From positions 2,976,001 to 3,040,000 of the forward strand of contig NZ_CP102293.1 of assembly GCF_025152575.1 (NCBI RefSeq): 64,000 nt of DNA, in the 5' to 3' direction. A program made the position numbers and the translations under genes. Positions 40,063 to 49,773 of the stretch are shown piece after piece. The notes under the pieces are model-generated. The model had not been told where the DNA came from and made no database searches. It saw nothing but the letters and a program-made list of their open reading frames with translations. The DNA comes from Subdoligranulum variabile (GTDB taxonomy: Bacteria; Bacillota; Clostridia; Oscillospirales; Ruminococcaceae). Numbering within the stretch: the stretch's first letter is position 1; each line of letters starts with the position of its first letter.

Positions 40063-41109
40063 TCAATCGGTTTCTGCGATAATACCGCCACCGAAAACAA
40101 GGCCATCGCGGTAGAAGACGGCGCTTTGTCCAGGGGCGGGTGCACGGACCGGGTCTGGAAAGCGTACGGCTCCGGCACCGTCGTATAGGCACGGGGAGGG
40201 CTTGGCGGCACTGCGGATTTTCACAAGGTAGTCTCCGGCAGGCAAGGGCTGTCCGTCCGGTGTGGTCAGATCACAAAGGGTAATGTGAGTGCTGTATTCC
40301 TGGCCGGTTTCTGCCAGCTGAATGTCACCGTTTTCTAAAATTGCCTTGACAAACAGCGGCCGCCCTGCGGCAATGCCCAACCCTTTGCGCTGCCCCACGG
40401 TGTAATGATCCACGCCGGCATGAGGGCCGAGGTCCTCCCCCTGTGGGCCTATGAAGCGACCCGTCTTGGGGGAAAAACCACGGCTCCGGATGTAGGCGGC
40501 ATAATCCCCATCCGGGATGAAGCAGATTTCCATGGAGTCCGGTGCATCGGCACAAGCCAGATGAATGTCTCGTGCCATCTCCCGGATGTCATCCTTCTCG
40601 AATTCGCCCAGCGGCAGAATCAGCTTGCTGAGGATTTCCTGCGGCAGGCGATAGAGCATATAGCTCTGGTCGCGGGCAGTGCTTTGCGGCACGGCGATGC
40701 GGCTGACCCCCTTGTGATCTACTTCTACACGGGCATAATGGCCGGTGGCAATGAACTGGCAGCCCAGTTCGTTTGCCTTTTCAGCCAGAAGGCGGAATTT
40801 GACAAGCGGGTTACAGAGAATACAGGGGTTGGGGGTCATGCCGGCGCAATAGCTCTCACAGAAAGGCAGAATCACATGCTGCTCAAACGCATCCCGGGCA
40901 TCGATGATGTGCAGGGGAATCTGCAATGTTTTGGCAGATTCCTGTGCAGCGGAAACCGCACCGTCATGGGCCGGAGAAAACCGGATTACGGCTCCCTGTA
41001 CGGCAAACCCCTGCTCCTGCAGAATGCGTACGGCAACACTGGAATCCACGCCGCCGCTCATGCCCATCAGAACTTTATACTGCTTTTCAAAGGTGTTGAA
41101 ACCTTCCAT
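40063..41109 (-). CDS. mnmA: tRNA 2-thiouridylase MnmA
   Basis: Puts sulfur on U34 of tRNA-Lys, -Glu and -Gln. The PP-loop SGGVDS is at residues 18-23, the catalytic Cys pair is Cys96/Cys99 (NPCILCNPLVKF) with Cys196 (SMEICFIP), and the C-terminal beta-barrel follows. Length is 348 residues, usual. An AGGAGG site lies before the start at 41109. rnhA lies 20 bases upstream on the same strand with a promoter at 41630-41658, so rnhA-mnmA form one unit. Its 3' end points at the IS-split lysA terminator. Confidence 0.95.
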   Translation of the reverse strand: MEGFNTFEKQYKVLMGMSGGVDSSVAVRILQEQGFAVQGAVIRFSPAHDGAVSAAQESAKTLQIPLHIIDARDAFEQHVILPFCESYCAGMTPNPCILCNPLVKFRLLAEKANELGCQFIATGHYARVEVDHKGVSRIAVPQSTARDQSYMLYRLPQEILSKLILPLGEFEKDDIREMARDIHLACADAPDSMEICFIPDGDYAAYIRSRGFSPKTGRFIGPQGEDLGPHAGVDHYTVGQRKGLGIAAGRPLFVKAILENGDIQLAETGQEYSTHITLCDLTTPDGQPLPAGDYLVKIRSAAKPSPCLYDGAGAVRFPDPVRAPAPGQSAVFYRDGLVFGGGIIAETD

Positions 41110-41129
41110 AGAGGTCCTCCTTGCTGTAC

Positions 41130-41591
41130 TCAGGCCTGCCGGCCGCCGTATTTTTTGCTTTGTTCCACCGCCATGCGGTCACAGCGTTCGTTTTCCGGGT
41201 GTCCGGCGTGTCCTTTGAGCCAATGGTAGGTAAGGTGATGTTTTTCACTTTCCGCAAGTAACGGGTCCCAGAGATCGGCATTCAGCGCGGGGGACTTATC
41301 GGCTTTTTTCCAGCCTCTGGAACGCCACCCTTTGGCCCATCCCTTCTCCAGCGCGTTGATTACATACTGGCTGTCGCTGTACAGCTCGATGGCGCAAGGC
41401 TCTTTCAGCTGGCGCAGTGCCTCCAGCAGAGCTGTCATTTCCATGCGGTTGTTGGTTGTCTGCGCTTCGCCGCCGGAGAGCTCTTTTTCAAATATCTTGT
41501 CACGGGCACGAAAACGCAGAATCGCTCCCCAGCCGCCGGGACCGGGGTTGCCGCTGCAGGCGCCGTCGGTATAGATCTCGATATGTTTCAT
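41130..41591 (-). CDS. rnhA: Ribonuclease HI
   Basis: Cuts the RNA strand of RNA-DNA hybrids (R-loops, primers). The 153-residue protein shows the whole catalytic set in the usual places: [20 protein letters not shown] with Asp9, [13 protein letters not shown] with the Glu, ELYSDSQYV with the second Asp, and the C-terminal NERCDRMA with the fourth Asp. The basic handle region ([18 protein letters not shown]) is present, as in E. coli RNase HI. CAGGAG precedes the ATG. First gene of the rnhA-mnmA unit, divergent from rnj. Confidence 0.96.
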   Translation of the reverse strand: MKHIEIYTDGACSGNPGPGGWGAILRFRARDKIFEKELSGGEAQTTNNRMEMTALLEALRQLKEPCAIELYSDSQYVINALEKGWAKGWRSRGWKKADKSPALNADLWDPLLAESEKHHLTYHWLKGHAGHPENERCDRMAVEQSKKYGGRQA

Positions 41592-41629
41592 ATAAATCTC
41601 CTGGTACTGGCAATAATCCTTGTACAGGA

Positions 41630-41658
41630 ATTATACCCGCTTTGTACGGTTCTGGCAA
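41630..41658 (-). promoter_or_regulatory. Promoter of rnhA-mnmA
   Basis: On the minus strand, TTGCCA (41658-41653) and TATAAT (41635-41630), 17 bases apart. Its -35 lies only two bases from the -35 of the divergent rnj promoter. Confidence 0.82.
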
Positions 41659-41660
41659 GT

Positions 41661-41689
41661 TTGACAAGATAACGGATACCGTTTATAAT
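41661..41689 (+). promoter_or_regulatory. Consensus promoter of the rnj operon
   Basis: TTGACA at 41661-41666 and TATAAT at 41684-41689, 17 bases apart. It leaves a leader of about 180 bases (41696-41876) with no gene; the leader contains a repeated CCGCAGG and possible hairpins, but no known riboswitch was recognised. Confidence 0.9.
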
Positions 41690-41876
41690 AAATAATAACT
41701 GCAATGATGTGTATAGACAGGGCCTGGCCGCGCCTTTTCAGGCGGACTTTTCGCGCCCAACCAACAGGAAATACGTTGATGTTTTCTGATACATAAATCG
41801 CAAATTCAGCACAGGGGAACCCGCAGGAACCGTCCGCAGGCAGTAGCCTCTGTCAGAAGAAAGTATGGAGGTTTTC

Positions 41877-43853
41877 ATGGAAGAAATCAAGCCCAAACGC
41901 AAAGCATCCAATAGTCATAACGGACAGGCGGCGGGAGATCGCAGCACAACTCATCGCGCCCCTCGCGCCGAAAAAAATCAGCAGAACAACAATGCGCCGC
42001 GCAAACCTCGCCGTCGGCCAGGCCACCAGGTGGCAGCCGCTGACACTGCCTCTGCGTCGCAGAGCGTGCCGGCACCGCGTTCCCGTCGCAGCCGCGGCCC
42101 GCAGGGGCAAAACAATGCGACTGCCGCCAATAAAACGCAGACCCGCCGTGGCCGTAAGCAGCAGGCACGCGGCTATGAAATGACACCGGCGATTCCCATG
42201 CACATCTGCCCGCTGGGCGGTCTCGGCGAGGTCGGTAAAAACATTACCCTGTATGAGTGCCAGGGGGATATGATCCTTGTGGACTGTGGTCTGGTTTTTC
42301 CCGATGCCGATATGTTTGGCGTAGATCTGGTTATTCCGGACTTCACCTATGTCCTGGAAAACAAGGACAAAATCAAGGGTCTGTTTATTACCCATGGTCA
42401 TGAGGATCACATCGGAAGCCTGCCGTATCTGCTCAAGAAGTTCAATGTGCCGATTTATGCGGCACGGTTGACTATCGGCCTGATCAAGAACAAGCTGGAA
42501 GAGCATGGCCTTGCATCCAGTGCCATTTTCCACGAAATCCGTCCGCGGCAAAAAGTTAAATTGGGCTGCTTTACGGTGGAACCCATTCACGTAAATCATT
42601 CCATTCCCGATGCGTTGGCCTTTGCCATTGAGTGCCCGGCGGGTATCGTGATTCATACGGGCGACTTCAAGGTGGATTATACACCGCTTTCTGGGGATGC
42701 CGTTACGGATTTGTCTACGATTGCGGAATACGGCCGCAAAGGTGTGCTTGCATTGCTGGCCGATTCCACCAATGCAGAGCGCCCTGGATTTACGGCAACC
42801 GAACAGACCGTGGCAGAAGGCGTGCGTCGACTTTTTGTGCGCGCCCGCAACCGCAGAATCATAGTTGCGACCTTTGCTTCCAATATTTACCGTGTACAGC
42901 AGATCATCGACTTGGCCATCGAGTCGGGTCGTAAGGTGGCCGTGAGTGGCCGCAGCATGGTTTCCAATACTGAAATGGCACGGGAACTGGGGTATCTGCA
43001 TGCACCGGATAATGTGCTGATTGACATCGATGAGATCAACAAGTACCCGCCGGAGAAGGTTGTGCTGATCACGACCGGTAGCCAGGGCGAACCCCTTTCT
43101 GCCCTGTCTCGCATGGCGCAGGCCAGCCACCGTCAGGTAAAGGTTGGCCCCAATGACTTTATCATCATCTCGGCGCGTCCGATTCCCGGCAATGAAAAGA
43201 CGGTGACCAAAGTGGTCAACGGGCTGTTGAGCCTGGGAGCGGAAGTCATCTACGAGAATATGTATGACACCCACGTATCCGGTCACGCCTGCCAGGAAGA
43301 ACAGAAACTGATGCTTACGCTGGCGCATCCGCAGTATTTTCTGCCGGTGCATGGTGAGTTCAAACAGCTCAAGCGCCATGCCGAGACGGCAGAGCATCTG
43401 GGGTATATTCCGAAACAGAACATCTATATTGCGGAAAACGGGCAGAATATCCGTCTTTCGGTGGATGGAATGACGGTGGAAAATACCGTCACCGCCGGTG
43501 CCGTTATGGTGGACGGTTATGGTGTGGGTGACGTGGGCAACGTTGTTCTGCGGGACCGTCATCATCTGTCGGAGGACGGCATCATCATCGTTACGGCAGC
43601 GGTGGATGGATCTAACGGGCAGGTGCTTTCTGGGCCGGACATCGTAAGCCGTGGTTTTGTGTATGTGCGGGAGAGCGAGGAACTGATGGATGGTCTTCGC
43701 ACCCAGGTAGAAATGGCACTGGACCGCAGCCTGAGCGACAACATGCATGACTGGGCCAGCGTAAAAGCTCGTGTGCGGGAGGCTCTCTCCAGTTATATCT
43801 ATCGTCGCACCAAGCGCAGCCCGATGATCCTGCCCATCTTGCTGGAAGTTTGA
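41877..43853 (+). CDS. rnj: Ribonuclease J with long basic N-terminal extension
   Basis: Metallo-beta-lactamase/beta-CASP RNase with endo- and 5'-3' exonuclease activity, a main RNA decay and maturation enzyme of Firmicutes. The metal site HGHEDH is at residues 173-178 and HVNHSIPDA, TGDFK and the beta-CASP motifs follow. Length is 658 residues, about 100 more than usual, because residues 1 to about 100 form an Arg/Lys/Gln/Asn-rich, probably unfolded extension before the core begins at MHICPLGGLGEVGKN. The ATG at 41877 has GGAGG 5 bases upstream. The gene leads a large operon; gdpP follows after 38 bases. Confidence 0.95.
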   Translation: MEEIKPKRKASNSHNGQAAGDRSTTHRAPRAEKNQQNNNAPRKPRRRPGHQVAAADTASASQSVPAPRSRRSRGPQGQNNATAANKTQTRRGRKQQARGYEMTPAIPMHICPLGGLGEVGKNITLYECQGDMILVDCGLVFPDADMFGVDLVIPDFTYVLENKDKIKGLFITHGHEDHIGSLPYLLKKFNVPIYAARLTIGLIKNKLEEHGLASSAIFHEIRPRQKVKLGCFTVEPIHVNHSIPDALAFAIECPAGIVIHTGDFKVDYTPLSGDAVTDLSTIAEYGRKGVLALLADSTNAERPGFTATEQTVAEGVRRLFVRARNRRIIVATFASNIYRVQQIIDLAIESGRKVAVSGRSMVSNTEMARELGYLHAPDNVLIDIDEINKYPPEKVVLITTGSQGEPLSALSRMAQASHRQVKVGPNDFIIISARPIPGNEKTVTKVVNGLLSLGAEVIYENMYDTHVSGHACQEEQKLMLTLAHPQYFLPVHGEFKQLKRHAETAEHLGYIPKQNIYIAENGQNIRLSVDGMTVENTVTAGAVMVDGYGVGDVGNVVLRDRHHLSEDGIIIVTAAVDGSNGQVLSGPDIVSRGFVYVRESEELMDGLRTQVEMALDRSLSDNMHDWASVKARVREALSSYIYRRTKRSPMILPILLEV

Positions 43854-43891
43854 GAATCCGCCCGCCCGGCGGGAATGTGGGGTTTTTCACC

Positions 43892-45871
43892 ATGAAACAC
43901 AAAGACGGCCTGGATACGGCAGCGGTATTGTTGCTGCTGCTTGTGGCGCTGGTGGTTATGATCGTTCCGGTGGCAATGGTTTCGCCGCAGTGGCTGATCG
44001 TGCCGTTTGTACTGGTTGCCATTGCACTGGGCACCCTTTGGTATATGCGCCGCAGGCTGCGGACCTATGTGGCTGCCCAGCTGTGCAGCACGGATTTTGA
44101 AAACAGCCGCATCCAGTACAGTCTGACGGGATTGCCGATTCCGACCATGCTCGTTGCGGATGGTAGAATTCTGTGGTATAATACTTTCTTCCGTGAGAAA
44201 GTTTTGCAAGGGAGTGACGCCGTTACTCGTCCGGTGGACAGGGTCTTTCCGGATCTGGATCTGGCCGTCTGTTCCCGGCCCCACGGTCAGGATCTGACAG
44301 TAGGGGACCGGCGTTTTACGGCGTATGCAGGTTCCGCAAAAGGGAGTCGAGGAGCCAGCATTGTTTACCTGGTGGACGATACCTTTTACAAGCAAACACT
44401 GGAGGAATATACCGAGAGCCGACCGGCCTGTCTGATTATTGTCATTGACAGTTACGACGAACTGTTTGATGATATGAAGGACAGTGAACAGGCCAAGGAA
44501 TTGGAAGCCATCAACAGCTTGTTGGAAACCTATATCGGGCGAAGCACCGGCTTTCTGCGCAGGGTTTCCAACAGCCGTTACATTGCGGTGGTGGAAGAGC
44601 GCGATGTTCGCTGGATGATTCAGGAACGATTTGACATTCTTGACAAGGTGCGTGCATTGCATCCGGGTGGTTTGACCACGCTCTCCATCGGAGTAGGGCA
44701 TGGTGGAAAAACCTTGCAGGAGTGCCATCAGATGGCACGGGAAAGTATCGACATCGCGCTGGGGCGCGGCGGCGATCAGGCAGCCGTCAAAACGGTGGAT
44801 GGTTTCGAATTCTACGGGGGTATTTCTCACGGCGTAGAAAAACGCAGTCATGTGCGCAGCCGAATCATTTCCCGTGCATTGTGCGATTTGATCAAAAAGA
44901 GTGACAGCGTCATCGTTATGGGGCACCGTATGAGTGACCTCGATGCGGTGGGATCTGCAATCGGTGCCCTGCGAATTTGTAAGATGTGTGGGGTACCGGC
45001 TGTAATTGCCATCAACAGTGATGCTACGTTGGCAGGGCCGTTGCTCAAGACGTTTCTGGATGCCGGGTGCGGCAAGGATTTCATTACCCCGGATCAAACG
45101 CTGGAGGTTATTACGCCTAATACGCTGCTGATCGTGGTGGATACCTACCAGGTCCGGCTGCTCGAAAGCCAGAAAATCTATGAGAAGTGCAAGCGTGTGG
45201 TAGTCATCGACCATCACCGAATGGCGGTGGGACACATTGATCGTCCGCTATTGCTGTATCATGAACCGTATGCTTCCAGCGCCAGCGAACTGATTTGCGA
45301 ATTACTGCAGTTTATGCCGAAGGAAGGCAATATTACGCCGTTGGAGGCGCAAGCGCTGCTGGCTGGTATTATGCTTGACACCCGCAGTTTTGCTTTGCAT
45401 GTCGGGGTACGCACGTTTGAAGCGGCTGCGTGGCTGCGTAGCCGTGGTGCACAGACAGCAGAAACGAAGCTGCTTTTCAACACCTCCAAGGAAGAATATG
45501 AGGCGCGTGCACACATTGTGGAAAGCGCTTACATATATAAGGGCTGTGCCATTGCGCTGTCCGGGGAACTGGATGCGGGCATGAATGTGGTACTGCCGAT
45601 GGCGGCCAACGACCTGCTGACCATCAATGGTGTGGACGCCAGCTTTGTGGCGGTCGCTAAAAATGGCGGTGTTAACATATCTGCCCGCAGTATGGGGGCA
45701 CTTAACGTCCAGGTGATTCTGGAACCTTTGGGCGGCGGTGGCCACCTTATGATGGCCGGCGCTCAGCTGCAGAATTGCACGTTGGACGCGGCGGAACACA
45801 AAATCCGCGAACAAATTGATCTTTACCGTGCTTCGCAGGCAGCAAATGCTGCGGCGGCGCACATACACTGA
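43892..45871 (+). CDS. gdpP: Cyclic-di-AMP phosphodiesterase GdpP
   Basis: Membrane-bound c-di-AMP phosphodiesterase. Two N-terminal membrane helices (about residues 9-50), a PAS-like segment ([21 protein letters not shown]), a degenerate GGDEF domain ([22 protein letters not shown]) and a C-terminal DHH-DHHA1 unit: [12 protein letters not shown] with His345, VVDTY, VVVIDHH, and [12 protein letters not shown]. Length 659 residues. The start is the first ATG after rnj; its Shine-Dalgarno is weak (GTGGGG), so an upstream TTG (43850) or GTG (43877) start is not excluded. rplI and dnaB follow, the same order as Bacillus gdpP(yybT)-rplI-dnaC. Confidence 0.93.
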   Translation: MKHKDGLDTAAVLLLLLVALVVMIVPVAMVSPQWLIVPFVLVAIALGTLWYMRRRLRTYVAAQLCSTDFENSRIQYSLTGLPIPTMLVADGRILWYNTFFREKVLQGSDAVTRPVDRVFPDLDLAVCSRPHGQDLTVGDRRFTAYAGSAKGSRGASIVYLVDDTFYKQTLEEYTESRPACLIIVIDSYDELFDDMKDSEQAKELEAINSLLETYIGRSTGFLRRVSNSRYIAVVEERDVRWMIQERFDILDKVRALHPGGLTTLSIGVGHGGKTLQECHQMARESIDIALGRGGDQAAVKTVDGFEFYGGISHGVEKRSHVRSRIISRALCDLIKKSDSVIVMGHRMSDLDAVGSAIGALRICKMCGVPAVIAINSDATLAGPLLKTFLDAGCGKDFITPDQTLEVITPNTLLIVVDTYQVRLLESQKIYEKCKRVVVIDHHRMAVGHIDRPLLLYHEPYASSASELICELLQFMPKEGNITPLEAQALLAGIMLDTRSFALHVGVRTFEAAAWLRSRGAQTAETKLLFNTSKEEYEARAHIVESAYIYKGCAIALSGELDAGMNVVLPMAANDLLTINGVDASFVAVAKNGGVNISARSMGALNVQVILEPLGGGGHLMMAGAQLQNCTLDAAEHKIREQIDLYRASQAANAAAAHIH

Positions 45872-45891
45872 TAGAATCGGAGGACAATGCT

Positions 45892-46338
45892 ATGAAAATC
45901 ATTCTGAAACAGGATGTTAAAACCATTGGCAAGAAGGACGAGATTCATGAGGTCTCGGACGGATACGCACGCAACTTTCTTTTTCCCCGCGGTCTGGCAG
46001 CGCCTGCCGATGCTGCGGCCTTAAATCAGGCTCGCACCAAGAGCGAGGCAAAAGCGCACCACGAGGCAGAAGCTCGTGCAGCCGCCCAGGCGCTGGCGGA
46101 CAAAATTCAGGGCCAGACTGTGTCTACCAAGATCAAGGGCGGCGCTTCCGGCAAGCTGTATGGTAAGGTTACCGGCAAGGAAGTTGCTGAACTGTTGACC
46201 AAGCTTACAGGCACCGAGATTGACAAGAAAAAGGTGGAACTTCCGTCTGCCATCAAGGAATTCGGCAGTTATGACGCCACGGTGCGTCTGTATGCGGGCG
46301 TGACGGCTACCTTCAAAGTTAAGGTGGAGGAGCTGTAA
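45892..46338 (+). CDS. rplI: 50S ribosomal protein L9
   Basis: Large-subunit protein bound near the L1 stalk. The 148-residue protein begins [36 protein letters not shown], the classic L9 N-terminal domain with the 23S-binding loop, followed by the long connecting helix and a C-terminal domain. CGGAGG lies before the ATG. It sits between gdpP and dnaB as in many Firmicutes. Confidence 0.98.
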   Translation: MKIILKQDVKTIGKKDEIHEVSDGYARNFLFPRGLAAPADAAALNQARTKSEAKAHHEAEARAAAQALADKIQGQTVSTKIKGGASGKLYGKVTGKEVAELLTKLTGTEIDKKKVELPSAIKEFGSYDATVRLYAGVTATFKVKVEEL

Positions 46339-46376
46339 GGCAAAAATGCTTTACATAAAAACCGGAGGGAAGGAGG

Positions 46377-47780
46377 ATGCCCGCAGTGCCTCGCAATGAA
46401 GAACTGAGCCTTTCGAGTCTGGGCATCCAGATGCCCTACAATATGCAGGCCGAGCAAAGTATTCTTGGTGCCGCCCTCATGGATGAAACGGTTCTTAACC
46501 GTCTCATCACCGATATGGAACCGGAAATGTTCTATTCGGATCAGAACCGCGCCGTCTATGAAACGATGCGAACCCTGTATACCGAGAGTGAAGCGGTAGA
46601 TATCATCACACTGGTGAATGCTCTGGCGGGAGCAGGAACTTTTGCCAGCGCTGACGATGCAAAAATCTATATCACGCATATTGCCGAGACGGTTCCGGCC
46701 ATCTCCAATGTGGATTCCTATTTTAAAATCGTCAAGGAAAAGTACCAGGCACGCCGTCTGATTGAAGCGGCGCGCAGTATCCTCAGCGAGACAGCGAGCG
46801 GTGAAGACGCGGATCTGCTGCTGGAATCGGCAGAACAGAAAATTTATGATATCCGCAGTGGAAAGGATAAGTCTGGCGTCAAGACAATCCGGGAGTCTAT
46901 TCTGGAAGTCATTGACACGATGCAGAAGCTCAGTGGTGCAGATCGTGACAAGTTTGCCGGCATTCCCACCGGATTCAATTATCTGGATACCGTTTTGACC
47001 GGCCTCGGACGTTCTGACCTGATTATTCTGGCAGCGCGTCCCGGCATGGGAAAAACGAGTTTCGCACTGAATATTGCAACCAACGTGGCTCGGCAGCAAA
47101 AGGTGCCCACGATCATCTTCAGTCTCGAAATGACTTGCGAACAGTTGACCGACCGAATTCTTTCCAGCACAGCCAACATCGACAGTCAGGCTTTCCGTAC
47201 AGGTCGACTGAACAACTCTGACTGGAATGACTTTGCGCAGGCGACCTCCTTACTTTACAATGCGCCCATTTATATGGATGATACATCCGGTATTTCGGTG
47301 CCCGAAATCAAGGCCAAAATCCGCACCATCAATCAAGATCCGAAAAAAGATAAGATTGGCCTTGTAATCATTGATTATCTGCAGCTGATGCAGAGCGCCA
47401 AGCGAACGGAAAGCCGTGTGCAGGAAATCAGTGATATTACCCGAAACCTCAAGATTATGGCCAAGGAACTGAATGTCCCCGTCATTGCTTTGTCGCAGCT
47501 TTCCCGCGCGGCGGAAAAGACGGCTGGGCGTTCGGACCATCGGCCGCAGCTTTCCGATCTGCGTGACTCCGGCTCGATCGAGCAGGATGCGGATATTGTG
47601 TTGTTCCTGTACCGTGCGGCCTATTACAATTCGCAGAACGGTGAGGAAAATCAGGCTAATGAAAACGAAGCCGAATGTATCGTGGCCAAAAACCGTCACG
47701 GTGAGACCAGTGTGGTCCGTCTTGGCTGGGATGGTGCCCATACACGCTTCAGCAATCTGGATGTGACCCATGAGTTCTGA
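46377..47780 (+). CDS. dnaB: Replicative DNA helicase DnaB
   Basis: Hexameric 5'-3' helicase of the replication fork (called DnaC in Bacillus). The N-terminal DnaB domain begins MPYNMQAEQSILGAALMD; the RecA-like motor has Walker A ARPGMGKTSFAL (about residues 220-231), Walker B LVIIDYLQLM, and SDLRDSGSIEQDADIV with the Arg/Gln finger region. Length is 467 residues. GGAGGGAAGGAGG directly before the ATG at 46377 gives a very strong RBS. The stop overlaps the tilS start by 11 bases. Confidence 0.98.
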   Translation: MPAVPRNEELSLSSLGIQMPYNMQAEQSILGAALMDETVLNRLITDMEPEMFYSDQNRAVYETMRTLYTESEAVDIITLVNALAGAGTFASADDAKIYITHIAETVPAISNVDSYFKIVKEKYQARRLIEAARSILSETASGEDADLLLESAEQKIYDIRSGKDKSGVKTIRESILEVIDTMQKLSGADRDKFAGIPTGFNYLDTVLTGLGRSDLIILAARPGMGKTSFALNIATNVARQQKVPTIIFSLEMTCEQLTDRILSSTANIDSQAFRTGRLNNSDWNDFAQATSLLYNAPIYMDDTSGISVPEIKAKIRTINQDPKKDKIGLVIIDYLQLMQSAKRTESRVQEISDITRNLKIMAKELNVPVIALSQLSRAAEKTAGRSDHRPQLSDLRDSGSIEQDADIVLFLYRAAYYNSQNGEENQANENEAECIVAKNRHGETSVVRLGWDGAHTRFSNLDVTHEF

Positions 47781-49164
47781 GGACGAAAAGGTAATTGAAC
47801 ATGTGGAAGAAACCTTGCTGGCATATTGCCGTCAACAGGGTTTGTTCAAGTCTGGCGACAGAGTCATTGCAGCCTGCTCCGGAGGGGCAGACTCTATGGC
47901 TTTGTTGCTTTTTTTACTGCGCCGGCGCCGGGATCTGGAGATTGAAGTGCTGGCAACCCATGTCAATCATGGAATCCGTGGCGTCAATGCTATTGCGGAT
48001 GCCAATTTCGTGACGGCGTTCTGCCGCAAAAACGGAGTGGAGCTTTTCCTCTATGATGCGGTAAAAGAAGGAGTGCAGATTCCTCAGCAGCCCAGCGAGG
48101 AATGGGCGCGGGGGCTTCGCTACGGTTGGTTTGACCAGCTGGCCGTGCAAGAGGAAGCGTTTATTGCCACAGCGCACACGATGTCAGATCAGGTGGAAAC
48201 GATTCTGTTTCGGATGGCCCGCGGCACAGGCGTGCATGGAATGGCGGGCATTCCGCCGCGCCGAGGATACTATATCCGCCCCTGCCTTTGTCTGACACGC
48301 GGGGAAACCGAGGCATACTGCACTGCACTTGGGCAAAACTATGTGCAGGACGAAACCAATGCGCAGGACACCTATGCACGCAATCGGATCCGTCATGATG
48401 CCATTCCTGCGCTGCAGTATGCCAACCCGGCGGCCGAGGTGGCTATTGCACGGCTTTGCCGTCAGATGCGCGATCTGGACCAGTGGCTGACGGGAGAAGC
48501 TGCGGCGCTGCTGCAAGCGGCCACAGTAGAAAAGGGGTATGATATTTCGGTTCTGCGCAAAGCGGAAGGACCGGTACTTGACGCAGCTTTGCATTCGCTG
48601 ATCAGTCCGGTTCGTGATGCGGAAGAAAAATATATCACCTTGCTTCGATTCCTGCTGCAAAGGGGAGAAGGTGCTCTGCAACTGACCCCGGAAGTGACTT
48701 ATAAAGTTAAAGATGGAGTCTTGTTGCGCCTGACACCGCGGGGAATCCGACCGCCGCCGGCCCCCCCGCAGCCTTTCGGAGAAGGACAATTTTTCCTGCC
48801 GGGTGGTTATTTTGTTGAATTTCGCCGTGTAAAGTATGAAGAATTTCTAAAAAATCAACCAATTTTCAAAAAAGACTTAAACTGTTGCGCGGATTGTGCT
48901 AAAATACAGAAGAATCTACAATTGCGTACGCGGCTGCCGGGGGATTTTTTCCGCCCGGCCGGTCGGCATGTGCGTAAGACATTGAAAAAATACTATAACG
49001 AACTCGGGATTCCGCAGGATGAGCGCCCGCTGTTACCGCTGCTTGCAGACGGAAGTGAGGTGCTTTGGTTGTGGGGCAGCGGCTTTGCTGAAGGTGTTGC
49101 TCCCGATTCTTATACCAATGAGGTATGGATGGTTCGTACGGAGAAAGCCGAGGAGGATGAATAG
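47770..49164 (+). CDS. tilS: tRNA(Ile)-lysidine synthase
   Basis: Joins lysine to C34 of tRNA-Ile(CAU), changing its codon from AUG to AUA. The N-type PP-loop SGGADSMALL is at residues 37-46, followed by VNHGIRG and THTMSDQVETIL-like TAHTMSDQVET; a C-terminal TilS domain (LRTRLPGDFFRPAGRHVRKTLKKYYNELGIPQDERP) is present. Length is 464 residues. It overlaps dnaB by 11 bases and is followed by hpt and ftsH, the order known from Bacillus and many others. Confidence 0.95.
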   Translation: MSSEDEKVIEHVEETLLAYCRQQGLFKSGDRVIAACSGGADSMALLLFLLRRRRDLEIEVLATHVNHGIRGVNAIADANFVTAFCRKNGVELFLYDAVKEGVQIPQQPSEEWARGLRYGWFDQLAVQEEAFIATAHTMSDQVETILFRMARGTGVHGMAGIPPRRGYYIRPCLCLTRGETEAYCTALGQNYVQDETNAQDTYARNRIRHDAIPALQYANPAAEVAIARLCRQMRDLDQWLTGEAAALLQAATVEKGYDISVLRKAEGPVLDAALHSLISPVRDAEEKYITLLRFLLQRGEGALQLTPEVTYKVKDGVLLRLTPRGIRPPPAPPQPFGEGQFFLPGGYFVEFRRVKYEEFLKNQPIFKKDLNCCADCAKIQKNLQLRTRLPGDFFRPAGRHVRKTLKKYYNELGIPQDERPLLPLLADGSEVLWLWGSGFAEGVAPDSYTNEVWMVRTEKAEEDE

Positions 49165-49165
49165 C

Positions 49166-49717
49166 ATGCAGAGCATGGATCGGGACATCGATCATATTTT
49201 GGTATCGGAAGAGCAACTTCAGGACAAGGTGGCGGCACTTGGTGAGCAGATCAGCCGCGACTATCAGGGCAGGGATCTGCTGTTGGTCTCCATTTTAAAG
49301 GGATCTGTTGTCTTTATGGCAGACTTGATGCGAGCGATCAAGATTCCCTGCGGAATTGACTTTATGGTGGTTTCCAGCTATGGCGGTGCCAACACCGAAT
49401 CCACAGGCCTTGTGAAAATTGTCAAGGATTTGGACGCCGATTTGACCGGTAAGGACGTTTTGATTGTCGAGGACATTCTGGATACTGGCATCACATTGTC
49501 TCATTTACTGCCGGTATTGCGGATGCGTAACCCGAACAGTGTGCGTCTGTGTACCATTTTGAGCAAGCCCAGCCGCCGCAAGGCTGACATTGAACCGGAT
49601 TATCTCGGGTTTGAAGTGCCTGATGAATTTGTGGTGGGCTATGGCCTGGATTTTGATGAAAAGTATCGCAACCTGCCTTATGTGGGTGTGTTGAAACCCG
49701 AGATTTACAGTAAATAA
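49166..49717 (+). CDS. hpt: Hypoxanthine-guanine phosphoribosyltransferase
   Basis: Purine salvage enzyme that makes IMP or GMP from the base and PRPP. The PRPP loop is [16 protein letters not shown] (about residues 94-109) and [13 protein letters not shown] is the N-terminal PPi-loop. Length is 183 residues. The ATG at 49166 is preferred: AGGAGG (49151-49156) lies inside the end of tilS at good distance, whereas the ATG at 49157 touches it. The tilS stop lies one base upstream of the start codon, so the genes are tightly coupled. Confidence 0.96.
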   Translation: MQSMDRDIDHILVSEEQLQDKVAALGEQISRDYQGRDLLLVSILKGSVVFMADLMRAIKIPCGIDFMVVSSYGGANTESTGLVKIVKDLDADLTGKDVLIVEDILDTGITLSHLLPVLRMRNPNSVRLCTILSKPSRRKADIEPDYLGFEVPDEFVVGYGLDFDEKYRNLPYVGVLKPEIYSK

Positions 49718-49773
49718 AGCCGGCTCGGGCGGCCAAATTACCCGGTGCGACGTACCGGATAGGAGTTGATTTC

